The notes below the pieces were generated by a model. The model was not told where the DNA came from and made no database searches. It worked only from the letters and a program-made list of their open reading frames with translations. Below, one piece after another: positions 32,623-44,949 of a DNA stretch of 64,000 bases (position 1 is the stretch's first letter; each line of letters starts with the position of its first letter). The position numbers were made by a program, and so were the translations under genes. This DNA comes from Madurella fahalii (taxonomy: Eukaryota > Ascomycota > Sordariomycetes > Sordariales). The stretch spans positions 2,728,001 to 2,792,000 of the forward strand of contig CM056877.1 in assembly GCA_029876055.1 (NCBI GenBank). Reading direction: 5' to 3'.

Positions 32623-34019
32623 ATGGAGCGACTTGGGGCGAGATTCGGCCGCTTCTTCACATTCCGTGTTCCGCCGTCTAGTAGGACTTCTCTGCGAGCG
32701 TCTGTTGCCCCATTCTCGACCACTATCGCAGCCGCCTCCATGGTGGCCTACTCGAGTGCCGTCTCCAAGCTGGAGACTTCTGCAGACGTCCCTGAGGAGG
32801 CTCGCCAAGCCACCCACCACGTCAAAGGCAGCGATGGGAGGACCATCAAGTTTAGGAATCCGCATCCATCCGCGGGAGAGCTGCCTTCTTCTTGGGAGAT
32901 TGCGCGCAAGATGATCTGGTAGGAATCCATTGAAACGAAAGCTCCACGAGCTCCACCAAGGTCCGTCCGAACTTTCGTGCTGACGCCTGCTGCAGGGGCC
33001 GGTTGACCGGCAAGACGCACGCGCCGGACACCTCCAACGTCAAAATCCCCACCGTCGAGCCCCAGTTCCTGGCGACTCGGACGGGCTCGACGGCGTTGCG
33101 GGCCACCTGGCTCGGGCACGCCTGCTATTTCGTCGAGTTCCCGAGCGGGCTGCGCGTGCTCTTCGACCCCGTCTTCGAGGACCGCTGTGCGCCCGTGCAG
33201 TGGCTCGGCCCGAAGCGGTACACGCCGCCGGCCTGTGCGCTGTCTGCGCTGCCTGCTGTGGACGCTGTGGTCATCTCGCACTCGCATTACGACCATCTCT
33301 CACTCCCGAGCGTGCGGGAGCTCGCGCAGCGGCACCCCGAGGCGCACTTCTTTGTCGGCCTGGGCCTGGAGACGTGGTTCCGCAGCAGCGGCATCACCAA
33401 GGTGACCGAGATGGACTGGTGGCAGGACTCGGAGCTGGTCCTGCACAGGGCCAAGACCGAAACCGCCGCCGCCGACGCCGAGGCCGGGGATCACGGCGCA
33501 GCGCCGGACACCATCTCGGCGCGCATCACCTGCTTGCCCTGTCAGCACTCTTCTGCGCGGACGGGCGCCGACAAGGACCACACCCTGTGGGCGTCATGGG
33601 CCGTCTCGTCGGGCGACAAGTCGGTCTGGTTCGGCGGCGACACCGGGTACCGCCGCGTGCCCGAGCTCCCGGTCCACATCGACGACTACGGGCCCGAGTA
33701 CGACTCGCTGCCGCGGTGCCCGCAATTCGGGCAGATCGGCAGGCTGCGCGGGCCGTTCGATCTCGGCCTGATCCCCATCGGCGCATACAAGCCGCGGTTC
33801 CTGTTCAGCTGGATGCACGCCAACCCTTACGATGCCGTCGAGATCTTCAAGGAGACGCGGTGCAAGCGCGCCATGGGCATCCACTGGGGCACGTGGGTGC
33901 TAACCGACGAAGAAGTCGAGGAGCCCCCGAAGCTGCTGAGGGAGGCGCTGAAGAGGAGTGGGATACCCGAGACGGGTGTTTTCGATGTTTGTGCGGTTGG
34001 CGAGTCGAGGGAGTTTTAG
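32623..34019 (+). CDS. NAPE-PLD-like metallo-beta-lactamase hydrolase (two exons)
   Basis: Exons 32623-32918 and 32996-34019; 1320 nt, 439 aa. The family hydrolyses N-acylphosphatidylethanolamine to N-acylethanolamine and phosphatidate using two zinc ions. Motifs: HSHYDHL (HxHxDH, about 193-199), LPCQHSS, WFGGDTGY, LIPIGAYKPR, MHANPYDAV and GIHWGTW, in family order. The N-terminus (MERLGARFGRFFTFRVPPSS...RASVAPFSTT) is rich in Arg/Ser and lacks acids, as in a mitochondrial presequence; a later ATG (MVAYSSAV, about residue 40) would remove it. The start at 32623 is the first ATG of the open frame. Confidence 0.92.
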
Positions 34020-34680
34020 CGACGGGAAATTTTTCGTGCTATCCCGTGCGGCAAGGGTACTTGTCTCAGGTTCTAAGAACCGTGTAAATTATTTATTCGA
34101 GGTAAACAACAGGCGATGAATAGACGTTGTGAGACAGCAAGCAATTCTACTCGTTTGGATCCAACATATCTCCGTAAAGACTGCGTTGCGCGAAATCTCG
34201 GTGTACTGGCAGCGTCTTCCCCCCTGATCTTAAAGCAATATCAACATGGCGACATTGCGGGCTTCGAGGGACTGCGTTTCAGGGGGTTGGGACTTGTGGG
34301 GATGGGAGTAAGAGGCTGGAGTCCAGACTCAAGGACTAAGCAGTTTTAAGCTTAAATGCTTGATCAATACGCGTAGTTTCCGGGAATACTACCCTACCAA
34401 GCGTACTCGAAGCAGCGAGTCCCGAATACGGAGTGGTGGGACCCACAGATCAGCAGAGTAACCCACTGATCAACACAGGTCTACCGGCGGCTCCCGCCTC
34501 ACCCGCAACGTCCAGGAACATCCCGGGAGGCTTCCTCCCCTCCTGAAGGCCAATCAAATGGTTTCGTCTGAACAGAAACATACTCCATCTATGTCTTAAC
34601 CAAGTGCCGTGTTTGCAACTAGTAAACTCCCCCCAAATACCTACCCAACCCCATCCGCATCACAACATTGACCTCACCCA
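34020..34680. other. Convergent intergenic region
   Basis: 3' ends of two convergent genes. No gene seen. Confidence 0.4.
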
Positions 34681-36969
34681 CTACCACGCCCCCAGCGCCG
34701 GCACTAAAACAAGCACCACCATCCCCACCTCCCCTTCCCCATCCTTCAGCGGCACCCAGTGACCGACCACCCTACCCGTCCCAGAAACCCCCACGGGGCC
34801 AGCGCTCGCACTCCTTTTCGCCACCCTACTGAAGACCTCCCCGATCATCTCCCGCCCCCTATCCCACGTCTCACTCAGCCTGGGCCGAACATCCCCAGAA
34901 CCCGAACCAGCAATACATCCCGGCTCGGAAGAAGGTATCGGCCCAGACAGATCCTGCTTCGCGCCAGCACTACCGCCAGCCCTGAACTCGGTGGTGGCAG
35001 CAGCAGTCCTGGCGTGCCTGAGCGGCGGCCTGCCGTTTCTGCCTTTACCGGTCTTCGCTCCCTGCTGATGCCGGTGCTCGTCAGGGGACGAGTTAGGGAA
35101 GGAGGAGGAGGAGGAGGTCATCCCGGGCATGTCGGTGGTCGCGGATCTGCCGGCCTGGAGCTGATCCAGCACAGCCGTCTTGAGATGCCAAGTGTGGCTG
35201 TTGACGGACGGGAGAACAGAGAAGATGTCGCGGCCGTTGATGTCGTTGAGGGGAAACTTGAGGTTGGCGTTTAGAAGCGAGCGGGCCGGGGAGGAGCAGT
35301 GCGAGATGGGCAACTGGCATTGCTTCCCTGGTGTCTGGGGGTTGCTGATGTAGCGCAGGACGAGGAAGTGGGAGTAAGGGGTGGTGTAGCCCTCGGTTGG
35401 ACACGGGGTTTGCGGAGAAACGGGAGGGGAACTGGTGTTTGGGGATGTGATGGGTGTTGAATCGCAATCAAGGGGGAAGTTGGATGCCGCGCTGAGACGT
35501 GTGGATGGCGGCGATGACTCGGCGGAATCGGTCGACTTCCGGCTGAAGAACCGGTACAGGCGCTGACGTCGCGAACCCCGTCCTGCTGACCGGCCCAGTG
35601 ATTCTGCTGGTTGATCGGGTGAGTTCTCCTGCAACACCGCGTCTTCGGATTGTGGGGCACCGTTGGGCGAGGAAGAATCCCCTGCCGGCGGACCATAGTT
35701 CAACAGACGCAGAACCTCCCCGTAATCCGATTCCGTGCTGTCCGACACGTTGACCTGCGCGCCGAAAAAGTAGCGGATTGTTCCGTTCTCCATTAGTGGA
35801 CAGATGAACAAGAGGTTCCAGTAAGGGGTCCCGTCGGGCCGGTGGTTAACGATGAGCTCGGCGACCTCCCGCCCCCCCGAGACAGCCTCGCTAAGCTGTA
35901 GTATTGCCTCTGGACAGGTTGCGATGCCTTGAAGGAACCTGCAGTTCTTGTTTATTACTTGGCTTCGCCCATAGCCGGACATGGCCAGGAGCCCGTCTGA
36001 GGCATAGGCGACGGGATTGTCAGGCCGAAGAGCATCGGTGATGCAGAAGGCATCGCCAAGGCCGGGGTACGCTGATTGCGCCTTGCCGGAGGCCGCTGAC
36101 AGGGCGTCTCTCAGGCGTTGGGAGAGCTGATACTTGACAAACTCCGGGTACAAACTCCGGGCAAGGCGTTCTTGGACAGCCCCCTTTGCCTCGTCATACA
36201 GCTGTTCCAACGCTGGTATCGATGACCTCGCACAGTCTTTGGTGTGTAAACTAAGCAAGCGCGACAGCTCTGGGTCAAGTCCAAGAGGCGATGTTGCCGT
36301 CGGACTAGTATATCCGATCCATATGTGGCTCATCAAGAAGGTCAGGTCTCCAAGGACACGAGAATATTCTTCTACCTGTAGTCCGCATTAATTTGCGCAG
36401 TCCGAAGTAGAGAGTAAGAGGCTGACCTTGAATAGGAACCCAATATCGGCGACTGTATGCCTGTTCCTTGCAAAGCTGCACAACTTCCTTCTCGTTGCTG
36501 GGTTGGAGAACGCCGCCTTAATCACAACAGGGTCAAAAAAGTCTGGGAGCACGCCGCACTGCGAGGCGAGTTCTTTGCATTCTATGCTTGCTCGAGGCGC
36601 GAAGGTCGGTGTGTCCACGCTACTACTTTCGTCATAACTCACCCCCTTTCTATGGCAGGGACCAGAAGGCACTGATCCGCCCGAGTTGTAGCCTGTATAT
36701 TGGCGGAATGAGCCATGATTTGTGTGTAAGGACAAGCCTGAATCACTTCGTAATCTCCCACGGGTGTTCTTTGACCGGACTCTCGCTGATCTAGAAACTA
36801 GAGGCGGCGACAGGCCTGCGGTGCTTGGATTAGATCGGTAGGGTAACACGAGGACTGGCTTCAACTGAGTGCTGCCCTGCCGGCTAGGAGGATGTCCAGG
36901 CGTGGAAGGTTCGGTTGGATCCGACTTTGTGGGCAACACGACGCTAGAGGGACGGTCTGTGCAATGCAT
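34681..36969 (-). CDS. RGS-LOV blue-light photoreceptor (two exons)
   Basis: Exon 1 36969-36427, 51-nt intron, exon 2 36375-34681; 2238 nt, 745 aa. The first ATG after an in-frame TAA is MHCTDRPSS. Residues about 145-275 form an RGS domain (LPDFFDPVVIKAAFSNP; VADIGFLFK joined by the intron to VEEYSRVLGDL; RLARSLYPEFVKYQLSQRL). It is followed by a LOV domain (FCITDALRPDNPVAYASDG, photoactive NCRFLQG near 324, VAELIVNHRPDGTPYWNLL, FFGAQVNVSD). The flavin-adduct Cys and the flavin-contact Gln are both present, so it should be photoactive. A long Ser/Pro-rich region follows with a second PAS-like segment (HFLVLRYISN). The RGS-LOV arrangement is known from fungi such as Botrytis (BcLOV4), where light drives membrane binding. 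G-protein GTPase activation here is inference. Confidence 0.88.
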
Positions 36970-38626
36970 GGTGAGTATTCGATAGGCAACCGGGAGTGCT
37001 TGCAACGATGGAATGATCGAGGGGCAAAGTATAACCTCTTAGGCTCACACCAAGAACAAGACGAAGCAGGCATGAGAGTCCAACACAGCGGACAAAGGAC
37101 AGGTTTAAAAGGGGGCTTGCCCGGACAGGAGCACCGGTCTCAGCCGCTTTGTCGGCGCTAATGACTCGCACACTGCACGGCTACGGGGTAAGTTAAAATT
37201 CATGGGTTTCTAGGCTGTGTCGTGTCGGACGGGCGAAGAGTACGGCGCAGAGGCGTCATGTAGGTAAGGTTTGTGGGAGAAATGGTGCTCCGCTTTGACG
37301 TCAGTTCTGGCCACAGCGATGATGCGACGTCCCGGCAGCTGTTTGTAAAATCCGATGGCAAGCAGATGCCCGCTTGTTAACCATCCCCTTTGCAAACGAA
37401 GGACGGCTTATCTGCGGCAGGCTGCGCGTGGTCGTTTCAAGCTCTGCTGCCAATGGTCATGATGAGGCGACCGATGTATTGCAGGATCGATCCGGAGATC
37501 TCGGACGGACTCGGGAACCACGAGCGGAGCAATGGTGTGAGCGTCGCGTGACGAAGGTGGCTAGATGCCAGGCATGTGTGGCCGATTGCGTCTTTTAATG
37601 TCCGCCGTGCATTAGATCTCGTCGGCGTGTTGGTAGACCTTGGGGGAATGCCTGAAAGTTGCAACTCAGAGCCGACGGCCTGGGCCCGGTTTGGCTCCAG
37701 TTCATCTCGACATCCGGCCAGGCCTCCGTAGGCTCGGCAGGATGCCGGAGTTTCGGTGTTCAGATCATGTTCTCCGTGCTGCGACGACACCTGTTGCCGC
37801 TGCTGGATTCCCAATCTTGAGCCTGCCCCTCGCCGTTGCACCACAAGAGGGCGCATTCTAGCTTAGCAGCAACAAGCATGCCGTTGGCCTGTTGTTGGCC
37901 TGTCGTTGGTGTCGCATGCAAAGCCAAGAGATGTGGCGCCCGAGGGCGACGATCAACGGGAACGGCAGGCCCATATGGATCCCTGTCGCTAACCCCGCGT
38001 CCCCGCTTATCGCGCCCAGTGGATCTACACGTACTGTACACTACGCGGATCGCATGGCCCAGGGGTAACCGGGATCCTGGACGTTGTGGCGGGGAGTCGA
38101 GCCTGGAAAATATCACCCTAGAAACTGCAAATGGCGTTGGATGCTTTGGCCTGCTTTCCAAGGTACGAAATATCAAGTAATTGACATCGTATTCCCGGGT
38201 CTCGAGGGGCCAACTGTAATTTGTACTCCTACCGTAACAGGAATGTAGTGGTCACCCAGATGTGCCGGCGGAAAGCTGCAGCTCCTCCCGCCATTACGAC
38301 CCATGTTGATGCTGATCCTTGGGCGCAAATGAAATGAAGAACACGGAAACGGCCATGGCGTTCAATTGCCGGTTGGTCTGGCAAGGGGCATCAACGCTAT
38401 ACGGGATGCTCGTTAATCACGGTATGCAGCTTCTGCATGTGGACGCATGGCACCCTCCTGTATCTCCCTTTGCAACCGCTGCAGGGGGATATCCAAGGGG
38501 TTGGTCGTATCGCGGCCGCTCTTTGCGTCGGTTGTTCTCTTTTGTTCTGGCCGGCGTCATCGCCATGTTTCCAAGCTTTGCTCCAGGTTCGCTCGTTCTC
38601 TTCCATCGCTCGCTGACCACGACGCC
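36970..38626. promoter_or_regulatory. 1.65-kb divergent promoter region between RGS-LOV and GH92 genes
   Basis: Start codons point away from each other. No ORF here has a recognisable family. The RGS-LOV frame is closed upstream by TAA near 37042. Confidence 0.45.
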
Positions 38627-41334
38627 ATGATTCTACCTCTCGCGCTCTGCTGGCTGGGCCTGGCAAGAATTGTCCTCGCACAGGACGGCTTCGACCCTCT
38701 TGCTCATGTCGACCCACTGATCGGGGCTAGTAACGGTGGCAACGTGTTCCCCGGCGCTTCGCTGCCCTATGGCATGGCAAAGGCGGTGGCTGACACGGAT
38801 AGCCCCAGCAACCAGGGTGGCTTCACCATGGACGGATCCAGAGTGACGGGCTTCAGCATGATGCACGACAGTGGGACGGGTGGCAATCCAAGCTTGGGGA
38901 ACTTTGCCTTGTTCCCCTACACCAATTGCCCTGACGGTGATATCAACCGTTGTGACTTTCCTAAGAGGACCCGCGCTGCCTTTGGGACCTTTGCCAACAG
39001 TACAGTATCCGCAAAACCCGGCACCTTTGGCATCACGCTGGATTCCGGCATCCGAGCCGAGATGACCACGGCCCACCACACTTCCCTCTTTAGATTCACC
39101 TTCCCAACCGTCGAGGCTGATGGCGACTCAGCCCAGCCGCTGATCTTGCAGGATCTGACCGATCTGGCCAACTCCAGGCAGGATAATGGCACCGTCTCTG
39201 TGGATCCATCCACGGGACGTATCACCGGCAGCGCCCGTTTCTTGCCGAGTTTTGGTGGCGGAAACTTCGTCCTGTATTTCTGCACCGACTTCCAGGGGGC
39301 AGAGATTCTAGAAAGCGGCATATTCGTGGATAGCCGAGCCAGTGCAGAGGTCAAGACCCTGACCATCTCGAGGTCTATTAACGGGTATCCGCTGCCGGGC
39401 GGCGCATTTGTGAGATTCACCTCGGGGGTCGAGCCAATCCTGGCCCGCACCGCTACCAGCTTCATCAGCGAAGCCCGGGCATGCGAACACGCGGAAAGGG
39501 AAATCCCGGATTTTGATTTTGAGGCCGTGTCGGATGCCGCTACGCAGATATGGCGGGAGAAGATGAGCCCAATCACGGTGTCAACCGTTGGGGTGAATAG
39601 CTCGTTGTTGACAAACTTCTACAGCGGCATCTACCGGACCATGATCAATCCGCAAAACTACACAGGGGAGAACCCGCTTTGGCGTAGCAGCGAGCCGTAC
39701 TTTGACTCCTTCTACTGGTAGGATAGCAGGAGTTGCGATGAGTGTCGGTTCGTGGCGCTAATCCTGTGCAGCATATGGGACCAGTTCCGATCACAGCTCC
39801 CACTCCTCACGATTACGGATCCTGTTGCCGTGACACAAATGATTCGCTCGCTGATTGACACTTATCGGCACGTCGGATGGCTCCCGGATTGCCGAATGAG
39901 TTTGAACAAGGGCTACACACAGGTGAGCAGAAGCAGCCAGATGCTGCTTCAGCATAAATACTAACGCTATTGCGAGGGCGGATCCAATGCCGACGTCGTG
40001 CTGGCGGATGCGTACGTTAAGGGGTTGCAAGGGGGGATCAACGTAAGCTTACGTCCGCCTCGCCCTATAGCGTATTCTTATGCTGATGATCCCGCTGTGG
40101 GACGATGGTTACGCCGCTGTGGTGAAGGATGCCGAGGTCGAACCCTTCGACTGGTGTTGCCAAGGACGTGGGGGACTCGATAGCTGGAAGTCTCTCGGGT
40201 ACATTCCTGTTCAGGACTTCGACTACAAGGGCTTCGGCACCATGACCAGGAGCATCTCCCGCACACTCGAGTACTCCTATAACGACTTTTGCATCGCCCA
40301 GATGGCTGCCACTCTAGGGAAGCCGGGCGACGAGGAGAAATACCTCGAGTCCAGCGGCAATTGGCAGAACCTGTTCAAAGCAGACCAGACCTCACATTGG
40401 TGGAACGGCACCGACACGGGCTTCACGGGATTCTTCCAGCCCCGGTACCTGAACAGAACCTGGGGCTTCCAAGACCCCCTGAACTGCAGCAATCACGACA
40501 GCTTCAGCGTCTGTTCCCTACAGAACACCGGCCGCGAAACCTTTGAAAGCAGCATCTGGGAGTACAACTTGTCCGTCTCTCCTCTCCCCACTTGCCCCAC
40601 CCCCCTCTCAAATGAGCCAACAACTGACCATTGAATACCAACCATTCCCCAGCTTCGTCCCGCACGACCAAGCCACCCTGGTCAGCCTCCTCGGGGGGCC
40701 CGACCGCTTCAGCTCGCGCCTCACCTACCTCCACTCGAGGGGGATCACCTACATCGGCAACGAGCCGTCCTTCCTGACCGTCTTCCAGTACCACTATGCC
40801 GGCCGGCCGGCCCTCTCCGCCCTCCGCGCGCACAGCTACATCCCCTCCTCGTTCGGGATCACGCCCGACGGCCTCCCAGGCAACGACGACAGCGGCGCGA
40901 TGGGCTCCTTCGTCGCCTTCTCCATGATGGGCCTCTTCCCCAACCCGGGCCAGAACGTCTACCTCATCACGCCGCCCTTCTTCGAGCACGTCAACATCAC
41001 CCACCCGCTGACGGGTAAGGTGGCCCGGATACGCAACGTCAACTTCGACCCCTCCTATAGGGCGGTGTACATCCAGAACGCGACGCTCGACGGGAAGGCG
41101 TACACCAAGAACTGGATCGACCATTCTTTCTTTACCGAGGGGAAAGAGCTGGTGTTGACGCTGGGGAGGAACGAGAGCGCGTGGGGGACGAGGGTGGAGG
41201 ATCTACCACCCAGTCTGGGGAGGTATGAGGGTTTCGGCAGGGGCGAGAGAAGCACGTACAAGCTTCCGCGGGTGCCGGCTCGTCGGGATTACAAGGGCGT
41301 GTTCGGGGGGTTGAGATACGACCTGGGGATCTGA
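38627..41334 (+). CDS. Secreted GH92 alpha-mannosidase (five exons, one odd splice site)
   Basis: Exons 38627-39717, 39772-39922, 39977-40042, about 40101-40570, 40653-41334; 819 aa. The signal peptide (MILPLALCWLGLARIVLA) precedes the GH92 domain, which runs the full length: HVDPLIGASNGGNVFPGASLPYG, FSMMHDSGTGG, FYCIWDQFRSQLPL (spans intron 1), VGWLPDCRMSLNKGYTQ, PFDWCCQGRGGLDSWKSLGY, SHWWNG, GNDDSGAMGSF, SMMGLFPNPGQNVY. GH92 enzymes are Ca-dependent exo-alpha-mannosidases acting on N- or O-linked mannans. Intron 2 ends in GAG. Intron 3 has donor GTAAGC and branch GCTGAT, but the expected acceptor near 40099-40100 reads GG instead of AG. The only AG at a workable phase (40069-40070) would make a 28-nt intron, too short for this genome. 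Intron 4 (GTCCGT) joins WEYN to FFVPHD cleanly. Confidence 0.85.
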
Positions 41335-41904
41335 GCGTCCTTCCTGTCGGCGATGGTGAATGGCAAGCCCGGTACGCAGCATGGATCTGATTGCCGGACG
41401 GCCGTCGCTTAGCTGTTACCCGTCGTGCCCTTCGTTCTGAGGGCCCCTTATCAGCTGCCGAAATATTGCAATGCGTTGATAAATGCGAATATATGATAAT
41501 GATCCGCTACCTAATATGTGAAAGACATCCCGGCCATTAGCAAAACCACCATTATCAAAACAAAAGGCAGTCTAAGGGTATCAAGCGGCTGCCGAACATT
41601 CCGAATTCGACAAACCCTCAGTGCTTTTCCCTCGCCTTCCTCCTGATACGCCTGCCATGCAAAATATCCCAGCTGCGATTCTGTTTGCCCCGTATTTCGG
41701 AGAGTACAATGTATCCGAGACATCCGCGAAGCCATGTAGCCCTAGTGAACAAACAACCAACGCCGACAACACGTCACAGGTCGTCGGTCTGCTACCGGTA
41801 AGGGGGCCCGGCCCTCATTGCTGACCCCGAATGAAAAGATGTAATTATCCGAGACTGACACGCGGGGCTTGGTTCTCAACCTCTGAAAATATCAATGAGA
41901 CCCC
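41335..41904. other. Convergent intergenic region
   Basis: 3' flanks of GH92 and of the F-box-like gene. Nothing else seen. Confidence 0.4.
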
Positions 41905-43432
41905 TTAGTCGTCGCCAAATGGCGAGTGCATCACCCCGCAATGAAGGCAGATGAGATCCTCCACGTCGTATTCGTCTTCGTCGGGATCGTACATGTCCCC
42001 GTCAATGGACTGTCCGCTGAGTCGATCAAACTCGATCCATTCGCGGGTCTCGGAATTTTGGCTGATAGGGACACGTTTGAAGAGAGTACGCCGTTCCATC
42101 CAGAGAGACTCCGGATGACCTTCCTCCTTCGGAGCTGGCGGCATCGTATAAGAGCCGGCGTGTTCATGGCGATGGGCACGCGAAGGCTGCGGCGCCGTCG
42201 ACGTCGTTTTTGCGCGTGCATACTCGTCGGCGAGAACCTTCCATGCCCGCACAACCTTGGGATACCAACAAGGGCTCCATCTCTGCCCGTCCGACATTGA
42301 ACGGAGTCGGTTGCCAGAATAGACAAAGGACGAGTCGCCTTTAAGAACTAGACCGTCATCCTTGACCATTCTCGACAGTTGAGAGGCCACTTCGCTTCCC
42401 CATGCGCAATCTGGCACGCCTGTAAGCTGTAGTTCGTTCAGCGTGGAGCCGAGGTCGTGAGAAGCCAGGTTGTGGATCGAAGGCCCGCCTGGAGGGGTGA
42501 GAAAATTTTCTGGGAAATTGACGAAATCCATCCTTAGCGTCTCGAGGTTGGGAAGCAGGCGCGGGCGTGATTGTGTCTTGGGGTGGTTGGGGTCGAAAGG
42601 CGGCCGCAGAGCTTCGAGAAAATCCACAACTTGGTTCCAGGAATAGCTGCGGAAACCCTTGCGGGCGAGGTTCTGTTCTTTAATCCGGGGGATGACCTTG
42701 AGGTTGATTGTCTTTTCATGCGCATAGTCCATGGAGGGGTATGGAGCAAGATGTAGACGGTCCTCGTCATCGTAGTAGCGAGCAATGACACGAAGTGTGA
42801 TGCTCGCTATGTCCTTGCGGTGCTGGAGACTGAGATCGGCAAAGTTCCGCAAAGCGTATGGCGTCGTGAAGACGAACTTGTTGTTGCTCCACAGAAAGCG
42901 ACTGCCCTCGACCAGGTAGGCTTTGCACGTGGCAAGAAAGCCAATGGCGATTTGGTTGCCGCGGCTCTTCTCGGCAGCCGTCATGTTATCTCTGGTCAAT
43001 TTGCACAGAGGATCGATGATGGGGTGCTTGCTGGTCATGGCGTATTCTAAAATGAAGAGTTGGATTTCCACGGGCAGTGTGGGCAGCCGGCAGTTCTCGC
43101 GCACAAGAGTTGCCACACCCTTGGACGAGCGAGTCCGGATCCTCTTACGTGAAGACCAAGTGCCTCGGGTACCGGTTGGGTCGCTCGCGTCTAAGGTTAA
43201 CAGGGGATCCCATGAAATGCCGTTTTCACGTAGGAGCTTCTTCAGGCGCATGTTCTCCTCGGTAAGTTGTCTATTTTGAACCCGGACCGGGTGGTTGTGC
43301 CAGGCCTCAGCCTGGTCTTCCTGGTCGCGTTGCTCAAAAGGCAAGAGCGCCTATCCGAGCATTAGTGTGATGTCAAGTCATCATTCCGACACCAAAACTG
43401 CCACAACTCACATCATCTGCGTCCCAGTCCAT
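41905..43432 (-). CDS. F-box/LRR-like protein of unknown role (two exons)
   Basis: Exon 1 43432-43412 encodes only MDWDADD; a 61-nt intron (GTGAGT...GATAG) leads to exon 2, 43350-41905; 1467 nt, 488 aa. A short coiled coil (RVQNRQLTEENMRLKKLL, about 26-45) is followed by a basic stretch and an F-box-like start (LPTLPVEIQLFILEYAM). The middle has a fungal 'hypothetical F-box' style (FLATCKAYLVEGSRFLWSNNKFVF; LPNLETLRMDFVNFP; LNELQLTGVPDCAW), and the C-terminus is acidic (DPDEDEYDVEDL) with CLHCG. The tiny first exon is typical of these genes. The F-box assignment is tentative; if right, it would be a substrate adaptor of an SCF ubiquitin ligase. Confidence 0.7.
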
Positions 43433-44949
43433 TTTGGTTAGTCGTCGGAGGTGTGGATGGAAAAGAAAAATATCCTGACGCCGTCAGACGCGGTGATGGC
43501 TTGCCTAATGAACCGCCAATTTCCCACGAGATGGATTCAGCGGTGCGACTAATCACAATCGTTTTGCGGATGGGGAGATGTTTGGAGATGGGATTGTGCC
43601 GCTGATATGGCAAATAGGATGCGGTGAAATAAGAAAGCTGACGCTATCCTGGTCGTGCCAGGAGAGCTGTTGGTCGCGAAGGAGTGTCGATCTGAGAGCG
43701 ATGGCGCAATCACAGCGGGAGGGAAAAAAAACTCGCTAACTTCAATCCCGGCCGAAAGAGCATGGTCCGTCGTGATATCCACGGGCGGGAACGAAGTCTC
43801 TCAGGTGACCGGCAGTCTTTCGAGATGGAAAACGCGACAGCGGATTGCGGGGGAATACTAGATGCCGATCCGGTGTCTCAGAGCGGGAGGTCGAAGAGGC
43901 AAACACAAACTGTGGGCGAATGCTGGGACAAGACAATCAGAACGGCCGACCGATAACACGCGGGGTCGACAAAGTCCGGAGGGGTGAACAAGTAGGCCGG
44001 TCGCTGAAGACGTAGGAGTGAATATGGCAGCTGGCGCGCGATCCGGGAGAGGCTGTCTCCCTTATTGTCGACCAGGGGTGAATCGACGGGCGGATGAGAG
44101 GGAACAGAGAGAAGTGGTGGTGAACGCAATGTGACATTTGCCGGGATTGGCGACTGGATTGGAAGTGAGTGCCTGGGTGGGCCTCCAACTTTAGTTACTG
44201 CCGACTACCAAGAGCCGCTAAACCAACCCGTGCAATTGCCCCATTCGGAAGGGCGTGGGCGGCGCTGAGCAGCTGCCGCGCAGCAGACAGTGTTTAGATG
44301 AAACGACCCATGATCGTGACAGCTCTGCGGTGGCACCTACCGGCAAGCTCAGCATATCCCCATGTACAGTACCTTAACCTTACCGGAACTCCGATACCCG
44401 CCCCAATGGCCCCGAACTGGGCTTGAGGTCTGGACCTGATTCAAGTGGATGTACCGTACCCGAGCTCACCACCGGGACTTAGACGCTTGCTGGCATCGAT
44501 CAGCGTGTCAGGCGGCACCAGAGAATTTTACTATGGAGTGCCTAAACTCGGGAAGAGCTAGCATCTTATCAGCCCTACCCGTAAATGACTTCCCGTCGTC
44601 CACTGGAGGTCCCCAGCGGATCGCCACGAGACGGGCCGCTGCCCCTCCTGGGTTCCCTGACGTCAGATGTTGCGAGGCACCCCCGTTCCAGTGTAAGTAC
44701 CAAAGATGCTGCTGCCGCTAGTGCTGTTTCTAAGTATATGATGACATAGCTGCGAACCGGATAAAGTATGTAGCCCGCTGGCCAGAGTCCTTACATCATG
44801 ATCTGAGCATCATCAGTTGCGTAAGCTGAATGTAGATAATGCCGTGATAACTCTCTCCGCGCGGCCACCCTCGTAAACAGATGCTTCTGCTTGAGCTCAG
44901 GCAACCGAAACCTACCAGACAATCCTACTATTAAAAGAAAAAGACCATC
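43433..44949. promoter_or_regulatory. 1.5-kb divergent promoter region between F-box-like and BLI-3-like genes
   Basis: No supported gene. TCGATC at 44496-44501 reads GATCGA on minus, the core reported for the White Collar light-responsive complex in Neurospora, about 450 nt upstream of the BLI-3-like start. A 6-mer alone is weak evidence. Confidence 0.4.

Noticed and set aside
33200..34087. 295-codon plus-strand frame in another phase
   Set aside because: It overlaps the NAPE-PLD-like exon, whose motifs decide the real frame.
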